A stretch of 64,000 nt of DNA, taken from positions 1 through 64,000 of the forward strand of contig NZ_CYSP01000007.1 of NCBI RefSeq assembly GCF_001298735.1, read 5' to 3'. The stretch comes from Propionispora sp. 2/2-37. GTDB lineage: Bacteria > Bacillota > Negativicutes > Propionisporales > Propionisporaceae. Shown piece after piece: positions 43,489-50,410 of this stretch (positions are counted from its first letter, which is position 1; every line of letters starts with the position of its first letter). The notes under the pieces are model-generated. The model was not told where the DNA came from. It did no database searches and worked only from the letters and a program-made list of their open reading frames with translations. Made by a program: the position numbers and the translations under genes.

Positions 43489-43517
43489 GTGCCGCCTTCC
43501 AACCGTGGGCGGCTTTT
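43489..43517 (+). terminator. Plus-strand terminator
   Basis: GCCGCC...GGGCGGC followed by six T. It stands after the toxin leader region; the transcript it ends is not identified. Confidence 0.65.
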
Positions 43518-43527
43518 TTCATTTCTC

Positions 43528-43703
43528 CCGCCGCGCAGTTCGCGGCTCCCTTGCTGCCGGCAGGCCCGTCCGCACAGGGCGCGGCGGCAAGGGTTTGGCC
43601 GCCGTGGCCGGTGCGCTCCCCTGCCAGCCAGACTATAGCAAACAAAACAGGCTTACGATGTGCGGCCACAGGGGTTTTGTGGCTGCTCATGGTAAGCCGT
43701 TTA
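43528..43703. repeat. Third, partial copy of the 5' repeat block with hairpin
   Basis: Repeats GCGCAGTTCGCGGCTCCCTT, GGCAGGCCCGTCC, GGGTTTGGCCGCCGTGGCC and the hairpin GGCTTACGATGTGCGGCCACA...GTGGCTGCTCATGGTAAGCC, without a toxin locus. Confidence 0.75.
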
Positions 43704-44412
43704 TTGGGCTGTAGACACCGGACTGCGAATTCCCCCTCCCGCTTGTTCGTTCGGGAGGGGGTCAGGGGGTGGGTCCATTGAAGCGTAACCGGGCCGTCTG
43801 GTGCCGCCGCCGTCTAATTGCCTCCCGGCTAGTGAAGGGCCCTGCCGTGGCCGCGTACCCCCCAATTTGTTCGGCCGCTCCTTAGCGGGGGGGGGTTGGG
43901 GGGGTAGTCCTTCCCGTTAGGGCGCCCGGAGTCCTCCCTTCCCCCTGAATTTCAATTGCGGCCCACCGCTTGGACGGCAACGCCATCTAGGTGGGATGGG
44001 GGGCGCGGGGGGAAGGGAGGACGGAGAGTGGACACATGCCTTTGGTGTCCACGGGGCGGGACGGGCGCGGCCGCGGCAGGGAACGAACGGCGGTTGCCGC
44101 TTGGCCAAGCGAGTGGCGGCAGGTGGCCCGGTGGAGCGTTTGGTCACCGCTCGGGCTGCGTGCTTGGTTTTCCGTTCCCGGCGGCCGGCGGGACGCCCGG
44201 CTGGGTCGGCCGATGGTTTTGCGGCCGGTCCGGCCGGAGTGTCCTGCCGGGGCCCCGCGCAGCGTGCGGGGCCAGCCGCCGTAGTCCCGGCCCCGCCAAG
44301 CCGGCGGCAACGGGCAAAGTACGCTCTTGCGTTTTCTTTCCGGCCCAGCCTGCACAGGATTTCCTTTGCGCCTGGCGAAAATATCCAGAAGAATGCAAGG
44401 GAGGTTTTCCGT
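43704..44412. other. GC-rich stretch without a convincing gene
   Basis: Very GC-rich with C/G runs (for example near 43885-43905) and a GGGAGGGGGTCAGGGGGTGG element at 43755 that recurs inverted near 48075. Long open frames on several strands reflect base composition rather than coding: no ribosome sites or protein-like sequence. Confidence 0.5.
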
Positions 44413-45846
44413 ATGTCCGTCTTACCGCCCGTGAAAAATCGGTTGCCTTATTTTTTTCTGTCTGCCGCCGGCCTGAGCGCCGTCCTGTTCTTTGTCTCCA
44501 CCGGCTTTTACGACAACTGGCCGCTGACCTGGCTGGCCCCGCTGCCGGTCTGCCTGTATGCTTTAGAGGCACATGCCGGCCGGGCGGCGCTGGCCGCGCT
44601 TGCGGCCTACAGCCTTGGCGCGCTGAACGCGTGGGGCTATTTGCCGCCGCCGCTTTTCGCCGCCTCAACCATCCTGAACGCGGTCGCCTTTGCCGCGGCA
44701 GCGCTGCTGCTGCGCAGCCTGGTCCGGTCCGGGCAAGCCGCTTTCGCACCGTTTGCCTTTGCCGCCGCCTGGACGTCGTTTGATTATGTCCGTTCCCTGG
44801 TATCCTCGTTCGGCACATTCGCCAGCCTGGCCTATACCCAGGCGCTCAATCTGCCGGTCATGCAACTGGCTTCTCTGACCGGTATCTGGGGCATCACCTT
44901 CCTGCTCATGCTGGTGCCGGCCGGCCTGGCGGTTGCCTGGCGCTGCCGCCGGCAGGGGTGCGGGTGTCGCTCCGTCCTGCTGCCCGCCGGCGGTCTGCTG
45001 GCGGCAGCGCTGCTGTACGGGGTCTGCCGCCTCTATCTGCCGGCCGCCGGGCCGGTAGTGACCGTCGGTCTGGCCGCCGTCCCGGCCACCAGGGCCGAGC
45101 TGCGCAGCCAGGACGCCGCAACCGTGAACCGTACGCTGCAGGGCTACAGCCGCAGCGTGGACGCGCTGGCCGCCGCCGGGGCCCAAGTAGTGGTGCTGCC
45201 GGAAAAGCTGGCCTTCTTAGCGCCGGAAAACCGGGAAGAGGGGCTGGCGCTGTTCAGCCGGACAGCGGCGAGAAACCGGGTTGTCCTCGTTGCCGGCCTC
45301 AGTCTCCAGCAGGAGCGGCTGGCCAATTCGGCGGTCGCCTTTGCGCCGGACGGCTCGCCGGCTGCCGCCTATGACAAGCAGCATTTGCTGCCGGCCTATG
45401 AAAGCCGTTACACGCCCGGCGACAGCCTGGCCTGGCTGAACACCGGCGGGACCGCGGCGGGACTGGCCATCTGCAAAGACATGGACTTTGTCCGGCCGGC
45501 CAGGGACTACAGCCAGCAGGGGGCTGGCCTGCTGCTGGTACCGGCGCTGGATTTTCATGATGACGGCTGGCTGCACGCCCGCATTGCCGTCCTGCGTGGC
45601 GTGGAGGGCAATATGGCCGTCGCCCGCACCGCCCAGTGGGGCCTGCTGACGCTCAGCGACAGCCGCGGCCGCATCCTGGGCATGAGCGCCACCGATGCGG
45701 CTGCCGGCGAAGCGGCCCTGCTGGGGCGGCTCCCGGCCGGCGGCGGCCGCTCGCTGTATAGCCTGACCGGCGACTGGCTGGCCTGGCTGTGTCTTGCCAT
45801 CACCGCCTTGGCTGTATTACGGCTCCGTCGGCACAGGGGCGACTAA
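44413..45846 (+). CDS. Apolipoprotein N-acyltransferase-like nitrilase-family membrane enzyme
   Basis: 477 residues from the ATG at 44413, 8 bases after GGGAGG; the open frame upstream is compositional. Residues 1-220 form about six membrane segments, then a carbon-nitrogen hydrolase domain with the Glu-Lys-Cys triad: VVVLPEKLAF, AYDKQHLLPAYE and GLAICKDMDF. One more membrane segment ends the protein (WLAWLCLAITALAVL). This is the Lnt layout, which N-acylates lipoproteins in diderm bacteria. It is in the very GC-rich part of a mobile island, so it is probably an accessory, acquired Lnt-like enzyme. Confidence 0.8.
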   Translation: MSVLPPVKNRLPYFFLSAAGLSAVLFFVSTGFYDNWPLTWLAPLPVCLYALEAHAGRAALAALAAYSLGALNAWGYLPPPLFAASTILNAVAFAAAALLLRSLVRSGQAAFAPFAFAAAWTSFDYVRSLVSSFGTFASLAYTQALNLPVMQLASLTGIWGITFLLMLVPAGLAVAWRCRRQGCGCRSVLLPAGGLLAAALLYGVCRLYLPAAGPVVTVGLAAVPATRAELRSQDAATVNRTLQGYSRSVDALAAAGAQVVVLPEKLAFLAPENREEGLALFSRTAARNRVVLVAGLSLQQERLANSAVAFAPDGSPAAAYDKQHLLPAYESRYTPGDSLAWLNTGGTAAGLAICKDMDFVRPARDYSQQGAGLLLVPALDFHDDGWLHARIAVLRGVEGNMAVARTAQWGLLTLSDSRGRILGMSATDAAAGEAALLGRLPAGGGRSLYSLTGDWLAWLCLAITALAVLRLRRHRGD

Positions 45847-45909
45847 CCCGCGCTTGCTAAGTCCCGCCCCACAGGAACGGACGGGCAACGCCGGCCGCAC
45901 CAGACCAAA

Positions 45910-45958
45910 GCAACAAGCCATTGACCGCTGCTGAAGCAAGCGTCAATGGCTTGTTTTC
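45910..45958. terminator. Bidirectional terminator between Lnt-like gene and small-gene cluster
   Basis: CAAGCCATTGACCGCT...AGCGTCAATGGCTTG with a T-rich tail on the plus strand and A-run on the other side; serves convergent genes. Confidence 0.75.
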
Positions 45959-45985
45959 ATTGCCTGTTCAATTATCGGCCCCGGT

Positions 45986-46135
45986 TCAGCCGGCCGCGCC
46001 GCTGCTGTTTACCACGACTGGCGGAGCGGCCGCCGGCGCTTCCTGTTCGCGGATGCAGCTTTCCTCTTCCTGCTCCACCGCCTCAATCCGCTCCTGATCG
46101 GCCGGCGGCGGACCGTACACTGTTTTTAGCATCAT
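45986..46135 (-). CDS. Hypothetical 49-residue acidic peptide
   Basis: ATG overlaps the YvrJ stop (ATGA type), with GGAGG 10 bases upstream. Glu/Gln-rich middle (ERIEAVEQEEESCIREQE) and Pro/Ala/Val tail. No family recognised. Its coupling to YvrJ is the main support. Confidence 0.5.
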   Translation of the reverse strand: MMLKTVYGPPPADQERIEAVEQEEESCIREQEAPAAAPPVVVNSSGAAG

Positions 46136-46287
46136 TTTTTCGTGACCTCCATCCTTTCGACGCAATTACACATCTGGTTGATTGCGCTGGTCAGTTCGGT
46201 CAGGCGCTTTTCCAGTCTGACCAAAAGATAGAAGGCCACCACCATGGGAAAACCGTAGGTCGCCGTCAGGCGGGCCAACTCTTCCAT
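46132..46287 (-). CDS. YvrJ family protein
   Basis: 51 residues starting MEELARLTATYGFPMVVAFY with one membrane helix followed by RLEKRLTELTSAIN, a close fit to the YvrJ family (short, N-terminal G-F-P-x-x-V-x-x-Y-L-L-x-R-L-E motif). AGGAGG precedes ATG. Family function unknown, though the layout (one helix and a short coiled coil) resembles small phage holins. Follows DUF2922 in the usual order. Confidence 0.85.
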   Translation of the reverse strand: MEELARLTATYGFPMVVAFYLLVRLEKRLTELTSAINQMCNCVERMEVTKK

Positions 46288-46309
46288 TTGCAGGGCCTCC
46301 TTTCCCTCA

Positions 46310-46534
46310 TTAAGTCAACTCGGTAATCGCCAACTGACGGATTTGCGCTTCCTTGGCGGTCACCAGGTCGCCGCTGGTGCTGGAAAATATGTTCTTGGCA
46401 ATGATAGTCGCCATCACCGCCTGTGCCTCGGCCAGCGTCACCCCGTCCTTGGGGTCTTTCACCACCACCGTCACCTCTTTATTGGCCTCGGTGATAAACA
46501 CCAGCTCCAACGTCTTGGTGTTGGTATCAGCCAT
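46310..46534 (-). CDS. DUF2922 protein
   Basis: 74 residues: KTLELVFITEANKEVTVVVK, then DPKDGVTLAEAQAVMATII and a terminal V-T-A-K-E-A-Q-I. This is the DUF2922 pattern. AGGAGG upstream. Commonly encoded with DUF1659 and YvrJ in Firmicutes; function unknown. Confidence 0.88.
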   Translation of the reverse strand: MADTNTKTLELVFITEANKEVTVVVKDPKDGVTLAEAQAVMATIIAKNIFSSTSGDLVTAKEAQIRQLAITELT

Positions 46535-46578
46535 CGGTCACTCCTCCTTTCCCCTTGCTCACTAAGCCTGCCTTACCG

Positions 46579-46800
46579 TTACTCGCTGATCAGGTTGGCA
46601 TTGTCCACCCGCGTAATATCCGCCACCGGATACGACTGTAGCCCCATCAGCGCCACCGCGACATCGAACATATCCTGATCGGTCGCCGCCGGTTTGCAGG
46701 TGTAATTCCGGGTCACATACGCCGGGCTGCCGCTCGTGGTCACGCCCTTTTGCAACTTAACAGCAATCGTGCTGTTTTGCGGTACCTTTACCACCGCCAT
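46579..46800 (-). CDS. DUF1659 protein
   Basis: 73 residues from the ATG at 46800, preceded by AGGAGGCGAGAGCC. Contains SPAYVTRNYTCKPAATDQDM and DVAVALMGLQSYPV, the family's beta-rich core. First gene of the DUF1659-DUF2922-YvrJ-49aa cluster. The upstream leader holds a strong promoter and an attenuator-like hairpin. Confidence 0.88.
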   Translation of the reverse strand: MAVVKVPQNSTIAVKLQKGVTTSGSPAYVTRNYTCKPAATDQDMFDVAVALMGLQSYPVADITRVDNANLISE

Positions 46801-46837
46801 GGCTCTCGCCTCCTTTCCTGCCCGGATGGTCCCGCGC

Positions 46838-46989
46838 AAAAGGCACACCCCGGGAGGTGTGCCTGTCTGCGCCTGGAACGGATTATGACAAGCGCGGCCT
46901 AATGGCCACGCGGGTCACCAACTCTTGCCCGTTCCAGGAGCGATATTTCATTTTGTATTTATTATATAGGCAAATTGAAATATTGTAAA
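46838..46989 (-). promoter_or_regulatory. Promoter and attenuator-like leader of the DUF1659 cluster
   Basis: Minus strand: TTTACA (46984-46989), 17 bases, TATAAT (46961-46966). The leader contains a long-range pair CTGGAACGG...CCGTTCCAG and then a terminator-type hairpin GGCACACCTCCCGGGGTGTGCC followed by TTTT (46838-46863), still 38 bases before DUF1659. A 22-codon ATG frame (MKYRSWNGQELVTRVAIRPR) begins just past the -10 box. Either a conditional terminator or simply a weak one; ligand or signal unknown. Confidence 0.6.
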
Positions 46990-46998
46990 GCCCTTTCG

Positions 46999-47538
46999 CT
47001 ACCCGGCCGCATAATCGGCCAGGCCGGCGGCCAGGGCCACGGCTGCCGCCAACTGGCCGGCATAACCGGTTAACAGTGCCCGGTCCGCCTCGTTTGAGAT
47101 AAAGGCCACCTCCGCCAGCACCGCCGGGCAGTCCGTTTCCCGCAGCACCTGGAAATCGGCCTCCTTTACGCCCCGATCGGCGGTATTGAGCTCGACCACC
47201 AGCCGGGCCTGCAGGCAGGCCGCCAGCTGCCTCCCCCGTTCGCTGCCCGGATAACAATACACCTCCGTGCCGTGAGCGGCGGGGCTGGCGGCACTGTTGG
47301 CATGAATACTGACAAACACGTCCGCCCCGTTGGCATTGGCCAGCTCCGCCCGGAAGGCCAAGCCATCGGTCCCAATATCGCCCGTCCGGGTCAGCAGCAC
47401 TTCATGGCCCTGTTCATACAACTGGTCGGCCAATAGCTTAGCAATGGCCAGCGCCACGTCGCACTCCCGCACGCCGGCGGCGCAGGCCCCCGGTTCCACC
47501 GGCCCGGAATGGCCGGGGTCGATCACAATTTTCATTTC
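46999..47538 (-). CDS. N-acetylmuramoyl-L-alanine amidase (Amidase_3)
   Basis: 179 residues. KIVIDPGHSGP with the zinc His, the catalytic-region ECDVALAIAKLLAD with Glu, FVSIHANSA with the second zinc His, and a late LAEVAFISNEAD containing the conserved Glu. Cleaves the amide bond between MurNAc and the stem peptide. No signal peptide or cell-wall-binding repeat, so it may be released by lysis or a holin, or work inside spores or phage-type lysis. Lies upstream of the YvrJ cluster. Confidence 0.9.
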   Translation of the reverse strand, partial: EMKIVIDPGHSGPVEPGACAAGVRECDVALAIAKLLADQLYEQGHEVLLTRTGDIGTDGLAFRAELANANGADVFVSIHANSAASPAAHGTEVYCYPGSERGRQLAACLQARLVVELNTADRGVKEADFQVLRETDCPAVLAEVAFISNEADRALLTGYAGQLAAAVALAAGLADYAAG

Positions 47539-48219
47539 CTTTCCCACCCCTTTAGCGTATGATTTGATTACACCCCCGTCTGCCGCCAGGCAGAATAATG
47601 CTAGGCCAGCCCGCTCCGCAGCCCTGCGGGCGGCGCTGCAGCCGCTGCCGCGTCTTCCGCCTGCCGTCCTCGGGCTGCTCCGCTCAGTGCCACACCCAAC
47701 GGCTACCGCTCTCTGGCCGTCCGCTGCTTGCGGCGTTCCGCTTCGCTCCCCTTGCCGCATCCGCTGCCGTCCGGCCACCGCTGACGCTGAGAGCCGTAGC
47801 CTGCCGGGCGGCCATACTCAGTTTGGCAAGGAGCAGGCCCGCCGTTCCCTGCCGCTCGCGGCCGGCCTGCCGAAGCACGGGGCAACGGCCACCCATCCCT
47901 ACCCCTTCCCTGCCAGGGAAGGGAAGGCGGCCATCCGCTAATGGCTTTTATGTCCACGCCCGCCCGTTGGGTCCGCTTCGCCGGGCTACCGCTGCGCTGG
48001 ACATAAACCGGACATTAGCGGACGTCCACCGCCGCTGCCGCGGAGCGTCGCCCTGGCTCCTCAGACTACCGGACCCACCCCTGACCCCTCCCGTCAACCG
48101 GGAGGGGAACAAGCCGCGCCGGCAGCCGCCTGTCTCCCGTCCTCTATATCCGCGTCCGGCCGCCCGTCCCGGCTACCGTCAACGCCTTGCTTTCCACACA
48201 CACCACCGCGGCCTGACGG
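47539..48219. other. GC-rich stretch without a convincing gene
   Basis: Open frames here are Arg/Pro/Ala-rich artefacts of composition, with no ribosome site or recognisable domain. It contains the inverted counterpart of the 43755 GC element (about 48065-48105) and a CCCTTCCCTGCCAGGGAAGGG palindrome near 47903-47925. Confidence 0.5.
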
Positions 48220-48546
48220 CTAACCCGGCCGGGCCAGGCCCAGCCTGTCCAAAAACTCAATATCCCGGACCACCACCTCGGTCACCTTTCGCCGCTGGCC
48301 GTCCGTTCCTTCTAGCTGCCGCGTATGCAGCCGCCCTTCAATCGCCACCCGGCGGCCGCCGTGGCCCTCCTGACCAATCTGCTCGGCCAGCGTATCCCAG
48401 GCGACGCAGTCAATCGCGTCGGTTTCCTCCCGCACTCTGGTCTTGAAAGCGACGGTCAGCGAAAACGAACACACCGCCTTGCCGCTGTTGGTTATGCGCA
48501 TGTCCAGGTCCGGGGACAAGCTTCCCACCAGAAAGACCTTATTCAT
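48220..48546 (-). CDS. ssb: Single-stranded DNA-binding protein
   Basis: 108 residues from the ATG at 48546, which follows GGGGGAGG. OB-fold SSB: NKVFLVGSLSPDLDMRITNS, then VCSFSLTVAFKTR, DAIDCVAWDTLAEQI and RVAIEGRLHTRQLEG. It is short: it stops soon after the fold, without the acidic DDDIPF-type tail of chromosomal SSB, so it may not recruit the usual partners. Element-encoded, probably for replication of the excised circle together with the HTH protein upstream. Confidence 0.9.
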   Translation of the reverse strand: MNKVFLVGSLSPDLDMRITNSGKAVCSFSLTVAFKTRVREETDAIDCVAWDTLAEQIGQEGHGGRRVAIEGRLHTRQLEGTDGQRRKVTEVVVRDIEFLDRLGLARPG

Positions 48547-48595
48547 GCCCGTCCTCCCCCTTGTTGTCCACATAGTCACAGGCTCTATTACTATT

Positions 48596-48775
48596 ATTGG
48601 TTTACGTTTATAAATAAAGTTTACGTTTAAATAATGTAACCAGGTTGCCAACCATAATGGTTAACAAACCCGCCTTTGCCAACCCGCTTGCCAACCATTA
48701 TGGTTGGCAAAACGGCTTCACCAGCGAAAGCCGCGGCTTATCCACAGGGTTATCAACAGATTTATCCACAGTTTT
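48596..48775. other. Candidate replication origin of the element
   Basis: Contains two GTTTACGTTTA direct repeats (48599-48631), two palindromes around TTGCCAACCATTATGGTTGG (perfect at 48688-48710, imperfect at 48644-48665) and a half-site between them, and three DnaA-type boxes (48738-48746 TTATCCACA, 48750-48758 TTATCAACA, 48762-48770 TTATCCACA) spaced exactly 12 bases. The boxes lie within the 3' end of the replication-like gene. Confidence 0.55.
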
Positions 48776-49057
48776 ATGATGGACTGGCTGCAGTTCATAA
48801 TACGGTGCCAGCCGGCCGGGGCGGGGCGTATGAATGAGCAGCCCGGCCGCCACCAGTTCGCCGCGGGCCCGCGACAGCGTCGTATAACTGTAGCCCAGAA
48901 ACCCCAACAGCGTACTGGCGGCCACCGTCAGCCGGGGCGGCCAGCCGGCCCGGTTGAACAGATGCATCAGCACACCCCACAGAGCCTGGGCTTCACTGGA
49001 CAGCGGCCGCGTGAGCAACTGCGCGTAGAACGCGTTGAGCTCGACAATGTAATTCAT
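48698..49057 (-). CDS. Replication-initiator-like helix-turn-helix protein
   Basis: 119 residues from the ATG at 49057. A winged-helix N-terminal domain resembling phage/plasmid replisome-organiser proteins (LSSEAQALWGVLMHLFNRAG, TVAASTLLGFLGYSYTTLSR, ARGELVAAGLLIH). The C-terminus is a four-residue repeat, VDKSVDNPVDKP, whose codons spell the DnaA boxes of the candidate origin. Shorter than full initiators, so it may need host DnaA/DnaB. Encoded just upstream of ssb on the same strand. Confidence 0.65.
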   Translation of the reverse strand: MNYIVELNAFYAQLLTRPLSSEAQALWGVLMHLFNRAGWPPRLTVAASTLLGFLGYSYTTLSRARGELVAAGLLIHTPRPGRLAPYYELQPVHHKTVDKSVDNPVDKPRLSLVKPFCQP

Positions 49058-49112
49058 GGCCCCGCCCACTTCCACCGGTGAAAGGCTTCTTTGGACCGCC
49101 GGCGCCTCAGTC

Positions 49113-49334
49113 TCACGGCAGGACGTGCTTCAAATTGGCCGTGTCCACGCCCGTCTTGGCGCTGGCCCGCCGCCGCAGCCACTCATCGGCAGCCTCCACA
49201 TGAATTAAAAAACGGTTGCCCTCCTTCGACGCCGGAAAGTCCGGCAAATAGCAAAACTCCCGCACCCGGTTCTGGCCAATACCGGTCATGGCGGCAAACT
49301 CCTTGACCGTGACTACCAGCTTGGCGTTACTCAT
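49113..49334 (-). CDS. Excisionase-like DNA-binding protein
   Basis: 73 residues with a MerR/excisionase-type winged helix: TVKEFAAMTGIGQNRVREFC then FPASKEGNRFLIHVEAADEW. Such proteins bend attachment-site DNA and favour excision. GGGAGGG precedes ATG. Divergent from the XRE regulator across 192 bases that should hold the operators of the element's switch. Confidence 0.75.
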   Translation of the reverse strand: MSNAKLVVTVKEFAAMTGIGQNRVREFCYLPDFPASKEGNRFLIHVEAADEWLRRRASAKTGVDTANLKHVLP

Positions 49335-49526
49335 AAAAGACCCTCCCCATAAATGAATTAACGCAATTTTTATATTGCATTATGTAATAATTATACGGGA
49401 CGATTTTCCTTTTTTCAATACAATTTTCACTTTTATATTTACAAATCGCAATACACTATGTACAATGTGGGTAGCAACTACTTTTTACAGTGTGTGCAAA
49501 TCAATCGTAATGGTGTGTGATAAAAC

Positions 49527-49871
49527 ATGAGCAAAGAACTTGGCGCACGCATCCGTGCCGCCCGTGAACGGCTCCATATGTCCCAGGCCGCCCTGGCCGA
49601 GGCCATCGGGGCCGGCAATCAGTCCACGGTGGCCGGCTGGGAGCGGGGCCGCACCGAACCGGACGGCGAAACGCTGGCCCGCCTAGCCGTCATCCTGAAA
49701 GTCTCAACCGATCACCTCCTGGGTATCGACGACGGCGTGCTGTCCCTGCCGGCCGATGTGGCCGACCTGGCCAAAGACATTGCCGGCCTGCCGCCCTCCG
49801 AACGGGCCGTCATCGAAAAAATTGTGGCCGCCTTAAAAGCCGAAGACAAAGCCAAAGTTGTCCCTCGTTAA
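49527..49871 (+). CDS. XRE family (CI-like) repressor
   Basis: 114 residues. Helix-turn-helix at residues 3-58: RIRAARERLHMSQAALAEAI, then QSTVAGWERGRTEPDGETLA and LAVILKVSTDHLLGID. The remaining 45 residues are helical and may dimerise. No LexA-type protease domain. Located between the excisionase gene (divergent) and the integrase genes (same strand): the classic repressor position of an integrative element. Confidence 0.88.
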   Translation: MSKELGARIRAARERLHMSQAALAEAIGAGNQSTVAGWERGRTEPDGETLARLAVILKVSTDHLLGIDDGVLSLPADVADLAKDIAGLPPSERAVIEKIVAALKAEDKAKVVPR

Positions 49872-50093
49872 CCGGTGGATACGCAATATGCTCTATCCCG
49901 GCGGCAAGCGCCGGAAATAAAACAGGCGGCCGAGTGGCGGCCGCCGAGTGGATAATGTACCTAGGACAAAAGGATGGTGTGTGAACATGGCGCATGCGGC
50001 AAAATGCCTGCGTAGCTCCGGGAGGCCGCCGTAGCGTGGACAAGCGCTGCGGCCCTTCCCCGGAGAAATCGCCAGCAAAGGAGGTGTGTGTAT

Positions 50094-50306
50094 ATGGAAC
50101 GCAAATACGGCAATGGCAGTATCTATCGACGTCAGGACGGCCGCTGGGTGGCCGCCGTCTGCAGCCGCGACCCGGTGGCGGGTAAAACCGTCCGTACCTA
50201 TCTCTACGGCAAAACCAAACAGGAAGCGCTGCAGAAAAAAATGGAGCTCCTTGCAAAACGCAAAGAACTCGCCGCCACTTCCGGCCTGACTGCCTCTCAC
50301 AGCTAG
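50094..50306 (+). CDS. Stand-alone integrase arm-binding domain protein
   Basis: 70 residues from the ATG at 50094 (AAGGAGG 9 bases upstream). Sequence NGSIYRRQDGRWVAAVCSRD followed by TVRTYLYGKTKQEALQKKME matches the N-terminal arm DNA-binding domain of tyrosine integrases, including the integrase just downstream (GTICKRKDGLW, KYCYGKTKGEVQQKRD). No core or catalytic domain is attached and the stop is clean. It may compete for or bridge arm sites; it could also be an integrase gene remnant. Confidence 0.7.
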   Translation: MERKYGNGSIYRRQDGRWVAAVCSRDPVAGKTVRTYLYGKTKQEALQKKMELLAKRKELAATSGLTASHS

Positions 50307-50410
50307 GCTGCGCCTGTAATTCGTTGCAAACCGCATGCGGTGGCAACGGGTTATACAACAACAGCGTGCAGCCGCCCTTGCCACCGACATCAAGAAGGTG
50401 GTGTGTGCTC

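Noticed and set aside
38135..43703. Possible CRISPR array from repeated GC-rich blocks
   Set aside because: The repeats are long, few and unevenly spaced, and no cas genes are present.
43996..44412. N-terminal extension of the Lnt-like ORF (139 codons)
   Set aside because: GC-driven open frame; the real start has a strong ribosome site at 44413 and the extension is not membrane-like.
47598..48446. 282-codon plus-strand ORF
   Set aside because: Arg/Pro/Ser-rich with no domain or ribosome site, and it runs antisense into ssb; composition artefact.
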